From CANKBT01 sp038235705 (GTDB lineage: Bacteria; Actinomycetota; Actinomycetes; Mycobacteriales; SCTD01), in the NCBI GenBank assembly GCA_038235705.1, contig JBBSTR010000003.1, forward strand, positions 16,658 through 80,657: a stretch of 64,000 nucleotides of DNA. The letters run 5' to 3'. Shown here piece by piece: positions 34,426-43,347 of the stretch. A program made the position numbers and the translations under genes. The notes under the pieces are model-generated. The model ran no database searches. It had not been told where the DNA came from and was given only the letters and a program-made list of their open reading frames with translations. Positions within the stretch are counted from its first letter, which is position 1, and every line of letters starts with the position of its first letter.

Positions 34426-36734
34426 CCAGCGGCCCAGCGCTGTCACGGGCCTCGGAGCTGATCGGCCGGGCACACGAGCAGGCACGGCTCGTCACCGCGT
34501 GGGAAGCACTCCCGGAAGGCGCGGGCTTCGTGGTCGTGACGGGCGAGGCAGGAGTCGGGAAGACCCGCCTGGTGGCCGAGCTCGCCCGCGCGGTACGGGC
34601 CCAGGGTGCCGTGGTCGCGACCACCCGCTGCTTCGCCGCCACGGGCACGGTGCCCCTGGCGCCGGTCGCGGACTGGCTACGGCACCCGCAGCTGCGCGCA
34701 GCCACCAGGACGCTCGAGCCGGTCTGGCAGGCCGAGGTGGCCCGCCTCGTCCCGGAGTCCGGTGACAGCAGCGGCGACGCGCACGCGGGAGGCCGCGCGA
34801 AGGTGGACGCCTGGCAACGGCTGCGCTTCTTCGAGGGCCTGGCCCGGGCCTTGTTCGCCGTCGACCGACCGCTTCTGCTGGTTCTCGACGATCTTCAATG
34901 GTGCGACAAGGCGACCCTGTCGTGGCTGTCGTTCCTGGTGTCGTGCGCCGGGTCGACGCCACTGTTGATCCTTGCGACGGCACGCGAGGAGGAGCTGGCC
35001 GGGAGCGACCTGGCCGAGACGCTGGACCGGATGCGCGGCGCCGGCGAGGTGGACCTGGTCCGAGTCGACAACCTGTCCACACCGGCTGCGGGCCAGCTCG
35101 CCGAAGCAGTGCTGGGTCAGGCGATCAGCCGGGACGATCTGGGCCTGCTGATGTCGGCGACCGGAGGGAACCCCTTCTACCTGGTCGAGGCGCTGCGTGA
35201 GGCGGCCTCCTCGCCGGGGCGCTTCGAGCCTGCCAGCCTGCAGGGTGTGCTGTGCCGCCGCTTGGCCAGGCTGCCCGACGCGGCGCGCGACCTGGTGGCC
35301 CTGGCCTCGGCGGTCGGCCGCGACTTCACCTGCGACCTGCTGATCGAGGCCTCCGACCTCGACGAGGACACGGTGGTGCTCGTCGTCGACGACCTCTGGC
35401 GACGGAGGATCCTGGAGGAGCAGGGCCGCGGCTACGACTTTGCCCACGACCTGCTCCGCGAGGCCGCGTACGGGATGCTCAGCCCGGCCCGGCGCTGGCT
35501 CCTGCACCGGCGCCTGGCTCAGGCGCTCGAGCTGCTCTACGCCGACCGTCCCGAGGCCGTCGCCGCTCAGCTCGCCCAGCAGCACGACCGGAGCGGGCGA
35601 CCCGAGCGAGCCCTGCGGTACTACGAGCTTGCCGCCCGCCGAGCGACTGCGGTGTTCGCACACGCCGAGAGCGTCCCGCTCTGGCAGCGCTGCCTGGAGC
35701 TGCTCGCCGACCTGCCCGCAGGCAGGGATCGGGACTCACACGAGCTCGCCGTGCTTCAGCAGCTGCTCCCGCCGATGACGGCGTGGCGCGGCTACGCCTC
35801 GGTGACCCTGGAGGCGTACGAGAGAAGAGCCGCGGCGCTCGGCCAGCGGCTCGGGCTCGAAGACGTCCGGTGCACCACGGCGATCGCGTTGTTCGCCACG
35901 ACCTTCGTGCAGGGGCACCCGGTGGAGGCCCACGCGTGGGGCCGACAGGCGCTCGCTCTGTCGGACCAGCATCCTGAGCTCGCGGCACAAGCCCACCTGG
36001 CGGTAGCGGGGTCAGGACTGGGGCTCGGGCTCCTGCCGTTGGCCGATGAGCACTTCAGGCTCGCGTGCGGCCTGGCGCGAGACTCCGAGTCGCTCCCGAT
36101 CGGGACGCGCACGGGGGTGCACGCCCGCTGCTGGTGGGCTCACGCCCGTTGGCTGCTGGGCGACCAGGCCGGCGCCGTCGCAGCCTGTACGGACGCTGTC
36201 CGGAACGCGCGGCAGATCGAGCACCCGTACTCGCTGACCGTGGCACTCTCCTACGCCGCGATCACCTGGCAGCTGATCGGCGATCGGCGTCGGCTCGACG
36301 CCGTGCTGGTGGAGCTCACCGGGGTCTGCGAGCGCTACGGCTTCGCCTACTACCGGGAGTGGGCCGCGGTGCTCACGGGGTGGTGCGAGGGCGGTGACAG
36401 CGGGTTGCGCACGGCGCGCCGTGCGGTGGCAGACCTGGAGAGCGAGGGGTCGCTGGCGCGGATGCCGTACTGGCTGTGGTTGGTCGCGGACCTGCACCGT
36501 CGGCAGGGCGACCCCGGGGCCGCGATCGCCACCCTGGACGCCGCCACCTCGCTGGCCGTCGAGCACGAGGACCGTTGGTGGCTGCCCGAGGTGCTTCGGA
36601 CCCGTTCTGTCCTCGACCGGGGGTCGCGCGCGGTGGGGCGGCTGGAGGAAGCGGCCGCCCTGGCGCTCGCCCAGTCGAGCGTGACGCTCGAGCAACGGTG
36701 CCGCTCCGACCTCGCCGCGCGCACCCGGGGCTGA
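34338..36734 (+). CDS. AAA/NB-ARC-like ATPase part of the SARP-family regulator
   Basis: The 798-residue open frame from the GTG at 34338 is the C-terminal part of the frameshifted regulator. It begins inside the end of the activation domain (GPSPETRAALDAALVDAG). The ATPase domain has Walker A GEAGVGKTRLV and Walker B LLVLDDLQWCDK, followed by the SATGGNPFYLVEAL sensor region. The last 400 residues are helical, TPR-like repeats (LAQQHDRSGRPERALRYYELAARRA and later). Large regulators of the AfsR/BREX-like ATPase type use this platform to sense nucleotides and ligands. Translation from 34338 alone would give an ATPase without its DNA-binding domain. Confidence 0.78.
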   Translation: MGPSPETRAALDAALVDAGREASATGAPVTSGPALSRASELIGRAHEQARLVTAWEALPEGAGFVVVTGEAGVGKTRLVAELARAVRAQGAVVATTRCFAATGTVPLAPVADWLRHPQLRAATRTLEPVWQAEVARLVPESGDSSGDAHAGGRAKVDAWQRLRFFEGLARALFAVDRPLLLVLDDLQWCDKATLSWLSFLVSCAGSTPLLILATAREEELAGSDLAETLDRMRGAGEVDLVRVDNLSTPAAGQLAEAVLGQAISRDDLGLLMSATGGNPFYLVEALREAASSPGRFEPASLQGVLCRRLARLPDAARDLVALASAVGRDFTCDLLIEASDLDEDTVVLVVDDLWRRRILEEQGRGYDFAHDLLREAAYGMLSPARRWLLHRRLAQALELLYADRPEAVAAQLAQQHDRSGRPERALRYYELAARRATAVFAHAESVPLWQRCLELLADLPAGRDRDSHELAVLQQLLPPMTAWRGYASVTLEAYERRAAALGQRLGLEDVRCTTAIALFATTFVQGHPVEAHAWGRQALALSDQHPELAAQAHLAVAGSGLGLGLLPLADEHFRLACGLARDSESLPIGTRTGVHARCWWAHARWLLGDQAGAVAACTDAVRNARQIEHPYSLTVALSYAAITWQLIGDRRRLDAVLVELTGVCERYGFAYYREWAAVLTGWCEGGDSGLRTARRAVADLESEGSLARMPYWLWLVADLHRRQGDPGAAIATLDAATSLAVEHEDRWWLPEVLRTRSVLDRGSRAVGRLEEAAALALAQSSVTLEQRCRSDLAARTRG

Positions 36735-36851
36735 GCTACCGCTGCACGCCAGCGTTCGGCAGCCGCGGCACACCGCCGAACGGTCGCCGAACGCCGCCCG
36801 ACCTAGCGTCCGGACCGAACGTCCCCCCCACACCCGAAAGGACGTCCGACC

Positions 36852-38282
36852 ATGACCAGCACCCTGACACCCACCCGGGACAGTGCACCGTACGAGGCGC
36901 TCTCAGCCCTCACGCGCGGTTCACTGACCCTGCCCGGGGACGCCGGCTACGACGCGGCGCGAGCGGTCTACAACGCGATGATCGACCGTCGTCCCGCCGC
37001 CGTCCTGCGCTGCCGGGACGTCGCCGACGTGGTCGCCGGGGTCCGGTTCGCCACCGCACACGGGCTTGCTCTGGCGGTTCGCGGTGGTGGGCACAACGCC
37101 GCCGGCCTGGGCGTCGCTGACGACGCCCTGGTCCTGGACCTCGGCGGGATGCGCAGCACCACGGTGGATCCCGCCGCACGCACGGTACGGGTCGACGGCG
37201 GCTGCACCTGGGGCGATGTCGACCACGCCACGGTCGCGTTCGGCATGGCGACGCCCTCAGGGTTCCTGGCCAGCACCGGGGTCGGCGGACTGACCCTGGG
37301 CGGCGGCATCGGCTACCTCACCCGACGGTTCGGGCTCACGATCGACAACCTTCTCTCGGCCGACGTCGTGCTGGCGGACGGGTCGCTGGTCCGTGCCGAC
37401 GCCTCGTCGCACCCCGACCTGTTCTGGGCTCTCCGCGGGGGTGGCGGCAACTTCGGCGTCGTCACCTCCTTCACCTTCCGGTGCCACCGGATCGGCGACC
37501 ACGGGAGGATCTTCGGCGGTCCGGTGTTCTACGACCTCGAGGACACCGGTGCGGTGATGCAGTGGTATCGCGAGCTGCTGCCCAGCCTCCCGGAGGAGCT
37601 CAGCGGCTGGATCGCCATGCTCACCGTCCCGCCGGTGGCTCCGTTCCCGGAGCACCTCTGGGGTCGCAAGGTCTGCGGCATCGTGTGGTGCTACACGGGC
37701 CCGCTCGCCAAGGCCGAGTCGGTCACCGCGCCCGTCCGCGAGTTCGGCTCCCCGCTGATGGTGGGCCTGCACGAGATGGGTTTCGACGCCCTCCAACAGG
37801 CCTTCGACGGGCTTTACCCCGCCGGGTTGCAGTGGTACTGGCGCTCGGACTTCTGCACCGAGATCAGCGACGCCGCGATCGACGTGCACCGCAAGTACGG
37901 TGCGCTGCTCCCGACCGGGCACTCGACGATGCACATGTACCCGGTCGGTGGGGCAGCCTCCCGAGTGGCCGGCGACGCCACCGCCTTCGCCCACCGCGAC
38001 GGAGGCTGGGCCGCGGTCATCGTGGGCGTCGACCCGGACCCGGCAAATGCGGAGCGCATCTCGGCCTGGGCCAAGGACTACTTCGACGAGCTGCACCCCT
38101 TCGCGGCTGGCGGCACTTACGTGAACTTCTTGATGGCGGAAGGCGCCGACCGGGTCCGCGACTCCTACGGCGCGAACTACCCGCGGCTGACAGCGATCAA
38201 GCGGCGTTATGACCCCGGCAACGTCTTCCGCGTCAACCAGAACATCGCGCCGCAGGAAGTCCCGTCAGCAACCCGACGATGA
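36852..38282 (+). CDS. FAD-binding oxidoreductase, berberine-bridge type
   Basis: A 476-residue flavoprotein starting at ATG 36852, preceded by AAAGGACG. The PP-loop FAD domain has VRGGGHNAAG (the His is the usual site of covalent FAD attachment), GVGGLTLGGGIGYLTRRFGLTIDNL and ALRGGGGNFGVVTSF. The C-terminal BBE motif is YPRLTAIKRRYDPGNVFRVNQNI. Such oxidases act on sugars or secondary metabolites. It lies downstream of the SARP-type regulator, which could control it; this is inference from adjacency. Confidence 0.92.
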   Translation: MTSTLTPTRDSAPYEALSALTRGSLTLPGDAGYDAARAVYNAMIDRRPAAVLRCRDVADVVAGVRFATAHGLALAVRGGGHNAAGLGVADDALVLDLGGMRSTTVDPAARTVRVDGGCTWGDVDHATVAFGMATPSGFLASTGVGGLTLGGGIGYLTRRFGLTIDNLLSADVVLADGSLVRADASSHPDLFWALRGGGGNFGVVTSFTFRCHRIGDHGRIFGGPVFYDLEDTGAVMQWYRELLPSLPEELSGWIAMLTVPPVAPFPEHLWGRKVCGIVWCYTGPLAKAESVTAPVREFGSPLMVGLHEMGFDALQQAFDGLYPAGLQWYWRSDFCTEISDAAIDVHRKYGALLPTGHSTMHMYPVGGAASRVAGDATAFAHRDGGWAAVIVGVDPDPANAERISAWAKDYFDELHPFAAGGTYVNFLMAEGADRVRDSYGANYPRLTAIKRRYDPGNVFRVNQNIAPQEVPSATRR

Positions 38283-38310
38283 GCCCCGTGCAGACGGGTA
38301 GCCGAAAGGT

Positions 38311-39198
38311 CTAGACCGGCACGTGACGCGTCAGGAAGTCGAGGATGTCAACCATGGTGCGTCGGAACGGCTCCCCGGTGTAGACCTCAAAGTGCCCGAT
38401 CGGGTAGCGGATCACCTCGCCGCGGGGTGCGGCTGCGCCCATCTTCGCGGCCGGCTCCGGTGGGACGGTCTCGTCCTTGTCCGCGACGGTCACCAGTAAC
38501 GGCGCGGCCAGACCGGCGGCCTTGGTGATCGGCCGGTAGGTCCCGACGGTCAGCATCGCCCGCGCCGCCAGCTCGTTGCGCCACAGGCTGCCCGGCGGGT
38601 CGATGCTCAGGAACCCGGGCTCGGCCTCGGGAGCGGTGAGCACCGCCAGGGTGCCGGGCGCGCCGACGCACCTGACATACACCGGCCCGCGCCCGACCAG
38701 GGAGCCAGCCTTGTCGAGCACTGCGCGCGCGGCGATCTGAGCCGTCGTGGCCAGGGGCAAGGAGCTGAGCGTGGCGCGGCCGTCGGCGAACGGGACCTGC
38801 GCGACGACCGCCGCGATCCGGGGGTCCTCCGCGCCGAGGGTCACCGCGTGCCCGCCGCTGAACGAGCTGCCGAACAGCACGACCCGTTCCGGGTCGACGC
38901 CGGCGAGCCCGCGCGCGTAAGCGATGACCGCCCGGTAGTCAGCGAGCTGACGACCGACGTCGAGCAGCTGTCGCGGCTCCCCGTCGCTGGCGCCGAAGTG
39001 GCGGTAGTCGAACAGCAGGACGGCGTACCCGGCCTGCTGGAACGCCTCGGCGTACGCGGGCAGCGCCTGGTCGCGGACCGCCGTGAAACCGTGCGCCATG
39101 ACGATGCACGGCTTGCGGCCGGGGCCGTTCGGCAGGTAGCGGTAGACCGACAGGCGGGTGCCGTCCGACAGGACGTTCTCGTCCGTACGTGGGCTCAT
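38311..39198 (-). CDS. Alpha/beta hydrolase (acetyl-xylan esterase/dienelactone hydrolase-like)
   Basis: A 295-residue protein from the ATG at 39198 (MSPRTDENVLSDG). CIVMAHGFTAVRDQAL (oxyanion), LFDYRHFGASDGEPRQ, the nucleophile elbow LFGSSFSGGHAV (G-x-S-x-S-G), VADKDETVPPE (acid) and YPIGHFEVYTG (catalytic His) are in order. The pattern fits cytosolic serine hydrolases of the X-Pro dipeptidyl-peptidase/lysophospholipase-like group. Substrate unknown. It is convergent with the FAD oxidoreductase and separated from the uridine-kinase-like gene by 17 bases. Confidence 0.87.
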   Translation of the reverse strand: MSPRTDENVLSDGTRLSVYRYLPNGPGRKPCIVMAHGFTAVRDQALPAYAEAFQQAGYAVLLFDYRHFGASDGEPRQLLDVGRQLADYRAVIAYARGLAGVDPERVVLFGSSFSGGHAVTLGAEDPRIAAVVAQVPFADGRATLSSLPLATTAQIAARAVLDKAGSLVGRGPVYVRCVGAPGTLAVLTAPEAEPGFLSIDPPGSLWRNELAARAMLTVGTYRPITKAAGLAAPLLVTVADKDETVPPEPAAKMGAAAPRGEVIRYPIGHFEVYTGEPFRRTMVDILDFLTRHVPV

Positions 39199-39215
39199 GG
39201 GCCGACCGTACGCGA

Positions 39216-39794
39216 TCACCGCACGCGAACGGCAGGACGCTCCGGGTCCTCGGCCCGGACCAGCACGTCGGCCACGTCGCCCGGCCGGACCAGCTCGTCG
39301 TAGACCCGGAACGCCTCGTGCTGCCAGCCCGGCACCCCGCGCCGGCCGAGCGCTGCCGGGCTGAGCGAGACGTGGACGGTCAGGTCGGCCGGTAGACCGA
39401 CCAGGAACAGCCCGTCCACGAGCACGACGCCGGTCTCGGGCACGTTCACCGCGACCTGACGTGCCGACCGGTCGGTCCCGACGTCCCGCAACGCCGGCAG
39501 GGCCGACGCGCCGGACGTGAGGACCTCCCGGACCAGGGCACGATCGTCGAGCCAGCCGGTACGGAAGTGCTCGGCGTCCTCCCGCCCGTAGGTGAAACGC
39601 TCGCCGGCGGGCCGCCAGAACCCCTCGGCGTGCACAGTCACCACCGGTCGTCCGGCACCCAGCAGGAGCGGCGTGAGCCCGTCGGACAGCCCCCGGGCGC
39701 CCACTCCGTCGAGCAGCACCCGCGCCCGTGCGGGCAGCTGGAGGACTCGTACCAGCAGATCGGTCAGCAGGGACTGCGGCGTGCGCGGGAGCAC
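39216..39794 (-). CDS. Uridine-kinase-like protein lacking the P-loop lysine
   Basis: A 192-residue protein with a GTG start five bases beyond the stop of the ANTAR-regulator gene, implying coupling. Overall pattern (VLLDG..., then VVTVHAEGFWRP, ERFTYGREDAEHFRTGWLD, VNVPETGVVLVDGLFL, VHVSLSPAALGRR) follows actinobacterial uridine kinase family proteins. The phosphate-binding loop, normally GxxGxGKS/T after the first strand, reads GVGARGLSDGL, so the Walker A Lys and Ser/Thr are missing. It is probably catalytically inactive or uses another mechanism. The last step of homology is from pattern memory, not an alignment. Confidence 0.65.
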   Translation of the reverse strand: MLPRTPQSLLTDLLVRVLQLPARARVLLDGVGARGLSDGLTPLLLGAGRPVVTVHAEGFWRPAGERFTYGREDAEHFRTGWLDDRALVREVLTSGASALPALRDVGTDRSARQVAVNVPETGVVLVDGLFLVGLPADLTVHVSLSPAALGRRGVPGWQHEAFRVYDELVRPGDVADVLVRAEDPERPAVRVR

Positions 39795-39799
39795 GTCGA

Positions 39800-40642
39800 T
39801 CAGCCGTGCGCCGCCAGCTCGTGAGGCAGCACGACGGACCGGTCGGTCGCCGAACGCACCACTTCCGCGGACAGGTCGTGGACCTTGCGTCCGTTCGCTC
39901 GAGCGACCTTGCGAAGCCGCTCGAAGGCCTGTCGCGGGCTGCAGTGCTGACGCTCGGTCAGGACCCCGATCGCCTGCTCGACCAGCACCCGCGCGGTGAG
40001 TGCGTGCTGCAGCTGGGCGACTGACAGGCGCAGCTGGCCGACCTCGTCCAGGGTGTGGTCGGCACGGGGTGGCCTTGAGGTCGGGGGTGCCTGCTCGGCC
40101 AGCAGGTCGGCGAGCACCATCGCGGTGGTGAGGTCGTCGGTGCCACGCCCGTCGACCTCCCAGCCGCTGGCGCTGCGGCGCACGACGACACCCTGCTCGG
40201 TGAGCGAGGACAGCTGGGTCGACACCACCTCGGCGAGCCGGGACAGCACGCTCACCGCCGCTTCGTCGACCTCCACCGGTCCGCGGTCCAGGCCGCACAG
40301 CGTGGCGACGACCTTGCCGTCGGCGTCGCGGACCGGGACGCCGACGTAGGACCGGATGCCGAGCGCCGACCGGACCGGTGCACCGGAGTACGCCGGGTCG
40401 TGCTCGGCGTCCGCGGTCGAGGACGGAGCGCCGTCGAGCATGCGGTGGCACATCGAGTCGGCCCGGGGGGACCGAGCGCCTTCGACCAGCTCCGGCCAAG
40501 GCTCGCCGACCGCCTGCACCCGGGAGAAGGTGAAGGTGTCCTCGGTGAGGCCCCCGATGAACACCACTTCCATGCCGAGCAGGCCCGCTGCGGCCGAGAG
40601 GACCGCGTCCAGCCCGGGGTGGTCGAGGACAGCGGTGCTCAC
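39800..40642 (-). CDS. GAF-ANTAR RNA-binding regulator
   Basis: A 280-residue protein with a GTG start. A GAF-like sensor domain lies at about residues 10-150 (MCHRMLDGAPSSTADAEHDP, GIRSYVGVPVRDADG). A C-terminal ANTAR domain occupies about 215-270 (LQHALTARVLVEQAIGVLTE, then SPRQAFERLRKVARANGRKVHDLSAEVV). ANTAR proteins bind paired hexaloop RNA hairpins and prevent transcription termination when their sensor is activated. No kinase partner is adjacent. Targets are unknown. Confidence 0.88.
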   Translation of the reverse strand: MSTAVLDHPGLDAVLSAAAGLLGMEVVFIGGLTEDTFTFSRVQAVGEPWPELVEGARSPRADSMCHRMLDGAPSSTADAEHDPAYSGAPVRSALGIRSYVGVPVRDADGKVVATLCGLDRGPVEVDEAAVSVLSRLAEVVSTQLSSLTEQGVVVRRSASGWEVDGRGTDDLTTAMVLADLLAEQAPPTSRPPRADHTLDEVGQLRLSVAQLQHALTARVLVEQAIGVLTERQHCSPRQAFERLRKVARANGRKVHDLSAEVVRSATDRSVVLPHELAAHG

Positions 40643-40702
40643 GGTGGTCGGGTCTCCTGCAGGTCGGGGTCGAGGACAGGTCCAGTGTGCACGCCCGGAC
40701 GA

Positions 40703-40948
40703 TCAGGCGGCGAGGCGCTCCTTGACCTGCGCGAGGCTCGGGTTGGTGAGCGCGGTGCCGTCGGCGAAGACCACGGTCGGCACGGTCTGGTTGCCGTTGT
40801 TGACCTTCATCACGTAGTCGGCGGCCTCTGGCTGCTGCTCGATGTCGACAACGGTGTAGTCGATCCCCTCGCGGTCCATCTGCTTCATCAGCCGGTGGCA
40901 GTATCCGCACCACGGGGTGCTGTAGATCGTCGGCAGGGTCTGGGTCAC
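40703..40948 (-). CDS. mrx1: Mycoredoxin
   Basis: An 81-residue glutaredoxin-like protein starting at the GTG at 40948, nine bases after AGGAGACC. The dithiol active site is CGYC (residues 14-17) after IYSTPW. NNGNQTVPTVVFADGT (cis-Pro loop) and LTNPSLAQVKERL complete the fold. In actinobacteria, mycoredoxin-1 reduces mycothiol-mixed disulfides, so the organism probably makes mycothiol. It is divergent from uvrD2, as in mycobacteria (from memory Rv3198A/Rv3198c). Confidence 0.92.
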   Translation of the reverse strand: MTQTLPTIYSTPWCGYCHRLMKQMDREGIDYTVVDIEQQPEAADYVMKVNNGNQTVPTVVFADGTALTNPSLAQVKERLAA

Positions 40949-41034
40949 CGCGGGTCTCCTTGCTTTTGAGGTGGCAGTCCACAGTCGCAACGCCTTCTGG
41001 CACCCGCAGGCTTCCCGGCTGGGACACTGGCGGG

Positions 41035-43089
41035 ATGGACGCCGAGGAGCTGCTGGACGCGCTGGACCCCGAGCAACGCGAAGCGGCCCGCGCGGTCACC
41101 GGGCCGGTCGTCGTGCTCGCCGGGGCGGGCACCGGCAAGACGCGCACGATCACCCACCGGGCGGCGTACGCCGTGCAGTCCGGCGTCGTGCCTGCCTCAG
41201 CCCTGCTGGCAGTGACCTTTACGGCGCGGGCGGCCGGCGAGATGCGTACCCGGCTGCGTGGTCTCGGGGTCGGCGGGGTGCAGGCTCGCACGTTCCACGC
41301 CGCGGCGATGAAGCAGCTCGCCTACTTCTGGCCGCGGGCGGTCGGCGGCGCTCCGCCGGAGCTGCTGACCAACAAGTTCTCCCTGGTCGCCAACGCGGCG
41401 TCCCGCGCCCGCCTCAAGCCCGGGACCTCCGAGCTGCGCGACCTGCTCAGCGAGCTCGAGTGGGCGGCCAGCTCGCTGGTCGGCCCGGGAGACTATGCGC
41501 GCGCCAGCGAGAAGGCGGGTCGCACCCCTCCGTACGCCCCGGGGGAGGTGGCGCTCGTGCTCGAGGAGTACGCCGAGCTCAAGCAGCGCCAACACCTCGC
41601 GGACTTCGACGACATGCTCCTGCTCACGGCGGGGATCCTGACCGAGCACGCCGGGCTGGCCGAGGAGTTCCGGGCGCGTTATCGCAGCTTCGTCGTGGAC
41701 GAGTACCAGGACGTCACGCCGCTGCAGCAGCAGCTGCTCGACGCCTGGGTCGGGGACCGGCAGGACCTGTGCGTGGTCGGCGACGTCAACCAGACGATCT
41801 ACTCCTTCACCGGCGCCACGCCGGACTACCTGGTCGGCTTCCGGCAGCGGTTCCCCGGAGCCACAGAGGTGCGGTTGGTGCGTGACTACCGGTCGACCCC
41901 GCAGGTGGTCGGGCTCGCGAACACGGTGATCGCCCGGGCCACCGTCCGGGCCGCCCGGCTCGAGCTGGTGGCGCAGCGTCCGCCCGGCCCGGCGCCGGCG
42001 ATGTCGGAGCACCTCGACGAGCCGGCCGAGGCGACCGCGGTCGCGCAGCGAATCCGGACGCTGGTGGCCGGCGGCACCGCGTACAGCGAGATCGCGGTGC
42101 TTTATCGCATCAACGCGCAGTCCGCCGCGTACGAGACCGCGCTGGCCGACGCCGGCGTCCCCTACCTGATCCGCGGTGGTGAGCGGTTCTTCGACCGCAA
42201 GGAGGTCCGACAGGCGGTGCTGCTCCTGCGCGGCGCGGCCCGGTCCGCCGACGACGCGCCTGCCGCCCTGGCCGACGAGGTCGCCGACGTGCTGGTCGCG
42301 GGCGTCGGCTGGCAGCGCGATGCCCCGGCCGCCGGGACCGGCGCCGTGCGGGAGAGGTGGGAGTCGCTCGCGGCGCTGCACCGGCTCGCGGTCGAGCTTT
42401 CCGCGGCCGAGCCGACGGCGACGATGGTGCGGCTGGTCGCCGAGCTGGAGGAGCGGGCCTCAGCGCAGCACGCGCCGACGGTCGACGGCGTCACCCTCTC
42501 TTCCCTGCACTCGGCCAAGGGGCTCGAGTGGGATGCGGTGTTCCTCGTCGGCCTGGTCGACGGCACCCTGCCGCTGGTGCACGCGGACACCCCGGAGCGG
42601 GTCGAGGAGGAACGACGGCTGCTCTACGTCGGGGTGACGCGCGCACGGGAGCACCTGTGGTTGTCCTGGGCGCTGGCCCGCTCGCCGGGCGGTCGGGCGA
42701 GCCGCAAACCGTCCCGGTTCCTGGACGGGCTGGTCCCCGGCGGGGTGAGCAGGCCTGCTGCGCAGGCCAAGCCGGGCAAGAAGACCCCGGTCTGCCGGAT
42801 CTGTGGTGCCGGGCTGCTGGACGCGACCGCCAAGAAGCTCGGACGCTGCGAGAGCTGCCCGTCCGACCGGGACGACGTCCTGTTCGAGGCGCTGCGGGAG
42901 TGGCGCGGGGCGAAGGCGAAGGAGCTGAGCATGCCGGCGTACATCGTGTTCACCGACGCGACCCTCGGCGCCCTGGCCGAGCGCAAGCCGACGTCCGTCG
43001 CGCAGCTCGTCGCGATCCCCGGGATCGGGCAGAGCAAGCTCGACGCGTACGGCGAGGACGTGCTGCGCCTGGTCGGCGAGCACCCCTAG
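41035..43089 (+). CDS. uvrD2: ATP-dependent DNA helicase UvrD2
   Basis: A 684-residue SF1A helicase starting at the ATG at 41035 (MDAEELLDALD). Motor motifs include AGAGTGKTRTI, VVDEYQDVTP, GDVNQTIYSFTGA, LHSAKGLEWDAV and VGVTRAREHL. After the motor comes a tetracysteine linker (CRICGAGLL... CESCPSD), then an HRDC domain (FEALREWRGAKAKELSMPAYIVF... VAIPGIGQSKLDAYGEDVL). This HRDC and CxxC-x14-CxxC arrangement distinguishes UvrD2 from UvrD1. The mycobacterial protein is essential. It lies directly upstream of the whiB7 leader, as in M. tuberculosis. Confidence 0.93.
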   Translation: MDAEELLDALDPEQREAARAVTGPVVVLAGAGTGKTRTITHRAAYAVQSGVVPASALLAVTFTARAAGEMRTRLRGLGVGGVQARTFHAAAMKQLAYFWPRAVGGAPPELLTNKFSLVANAASRARLKPGTSELRDLLSELEWAASSLVGPGDYARASEKAGRTPPYAPGEVALVLEEYAELKQRQHLADFDDMLLLTAGILTEHAGLAEEFRARYRSFVVDEYQDVTPLQQQLLDAWVGDRQDLCVVGDVNQTIYSFTGATPDYLVGFRQRFPGATEVRLVRDYRSTPQVVGLANTVIARATVRAARLELVAQRPPGPAPAMSEHLDEPAEATAVAQRIRTLVAGGTAYSEIAVLYRINAQSAAYETALADAGVPYLIRGGERFFDRKEVRQAVLLLRGAARSADDAPAALADEVADVLVAGVGWQRDAPAAGTGAVRERWESLAALHRLAVELSAAEPTATMVRLVAELEERASAQHAPTVDGVTLSSLHSAKGLEWDAVFLVGLVDGTLPLVHADTPERVEEERRLLYVGVTRAREHLWLSWALARSPGGRASRKPSRFLDGLVPGGVSRPAAQAKPGKKTPVCRICGAGLLDATAKKLGRCESCPSDRDDVLFEALREWRGAKAKELSMPAYIVFTDATLGALAERKPTSVAQLVAIPGIGQSKLDAYGEDVLRLVGEHP

Positions 43090-43090
43090 C

Positions 43091-43129
43091 TTTTAATCCC
43101 TTGCCTGATCTGGACAGGGCTGGCAGGGT
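43091..43129 (+). promoter_or_regulatory. WhiB7-type autoregulated promoter of whiB7
   Basis: An AT-rich block TTTTAAT (43091-43097) sits three bases before a TTGCCT -35 hexamer (43101-43106). A 17-base spacer leads to CAGGGT (43124-43129) as a -10-like element. In this GC-rich DNA the AT block stands out. WhiB7 with SigA is known to recognise exactly such AT-rich sequence immediately upstream of the -35 through its AT-hook. Confidence 0.7.
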
Positions 43130-43177
43130 CACGTCCGACAGGCACGAACGCGACGACAGAGGCAGGAGGTGGACACC

Positions 43178-43285
43178 ATGACGATCTTCATGAGTGACCC
43201 AGCTCGCTCCCGGACGGCAGCCACCCCCTTGGGTGCACCGTCCCTCGACGTCTCGGTCCCGCCCCTGGTGCGGTCCCCGGTCTGA
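43178..43285 (+). CDS. whiB7 leader upstream ORF (35 codons)
   Basis: Starts with ATG at 43178, nine bases after AGGAGG (43164-43169). It begins MTIFMSDPARSRTAATPLGA and ends PPLVRSPV followed by TGA. The stop codon lies in the loop of a hairpin with 6-bp arms (CCGGTC 43277-43282 and GACCGG 43289-43294). whiB7 leaders in other actinobacteria carry an upstream ORF whose slowed translation prevents termination ahead of whiB7. The peptide is probably regulatory only in being translated. Confidence 0.65.
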   Translation: MTIFMSDPARSRTAATPLGAPSLDVSVPPLVRSPV

Positions 43286-43303
43286 CCTGACCGGCGCCCC
43301 ACC

Positions 43304-43347
43304 AGGCCGCGGACCCGACCACCGGGCTCCGCGGCCTCTCTCGTTTC
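43304..43347 (+). terminator. Attenuator terminator in the whiB7 leader
   Basis: AGGCCGCGGA (43304-43313) pairs with TCCGCGGCCT (43328-43337), with an inner CCCG/CGGG extension, giving a stem of about 14 bp. It is followed by the T-rich TCTCTCGTTTC. It lies between the upstream ORF and whiB7, which suits transcription attenuation rather than end-of-operon termination. Confidence 0.75.

Noticed and set aside
40703..40990. Longer mycoredoxin start with extra N-terminal residues
   Set aside because: The extension has no similarity to the family and overlaps the divergent uvrD2 promoter region, while the GTG at 40948 has a clear ribosome-binding site.
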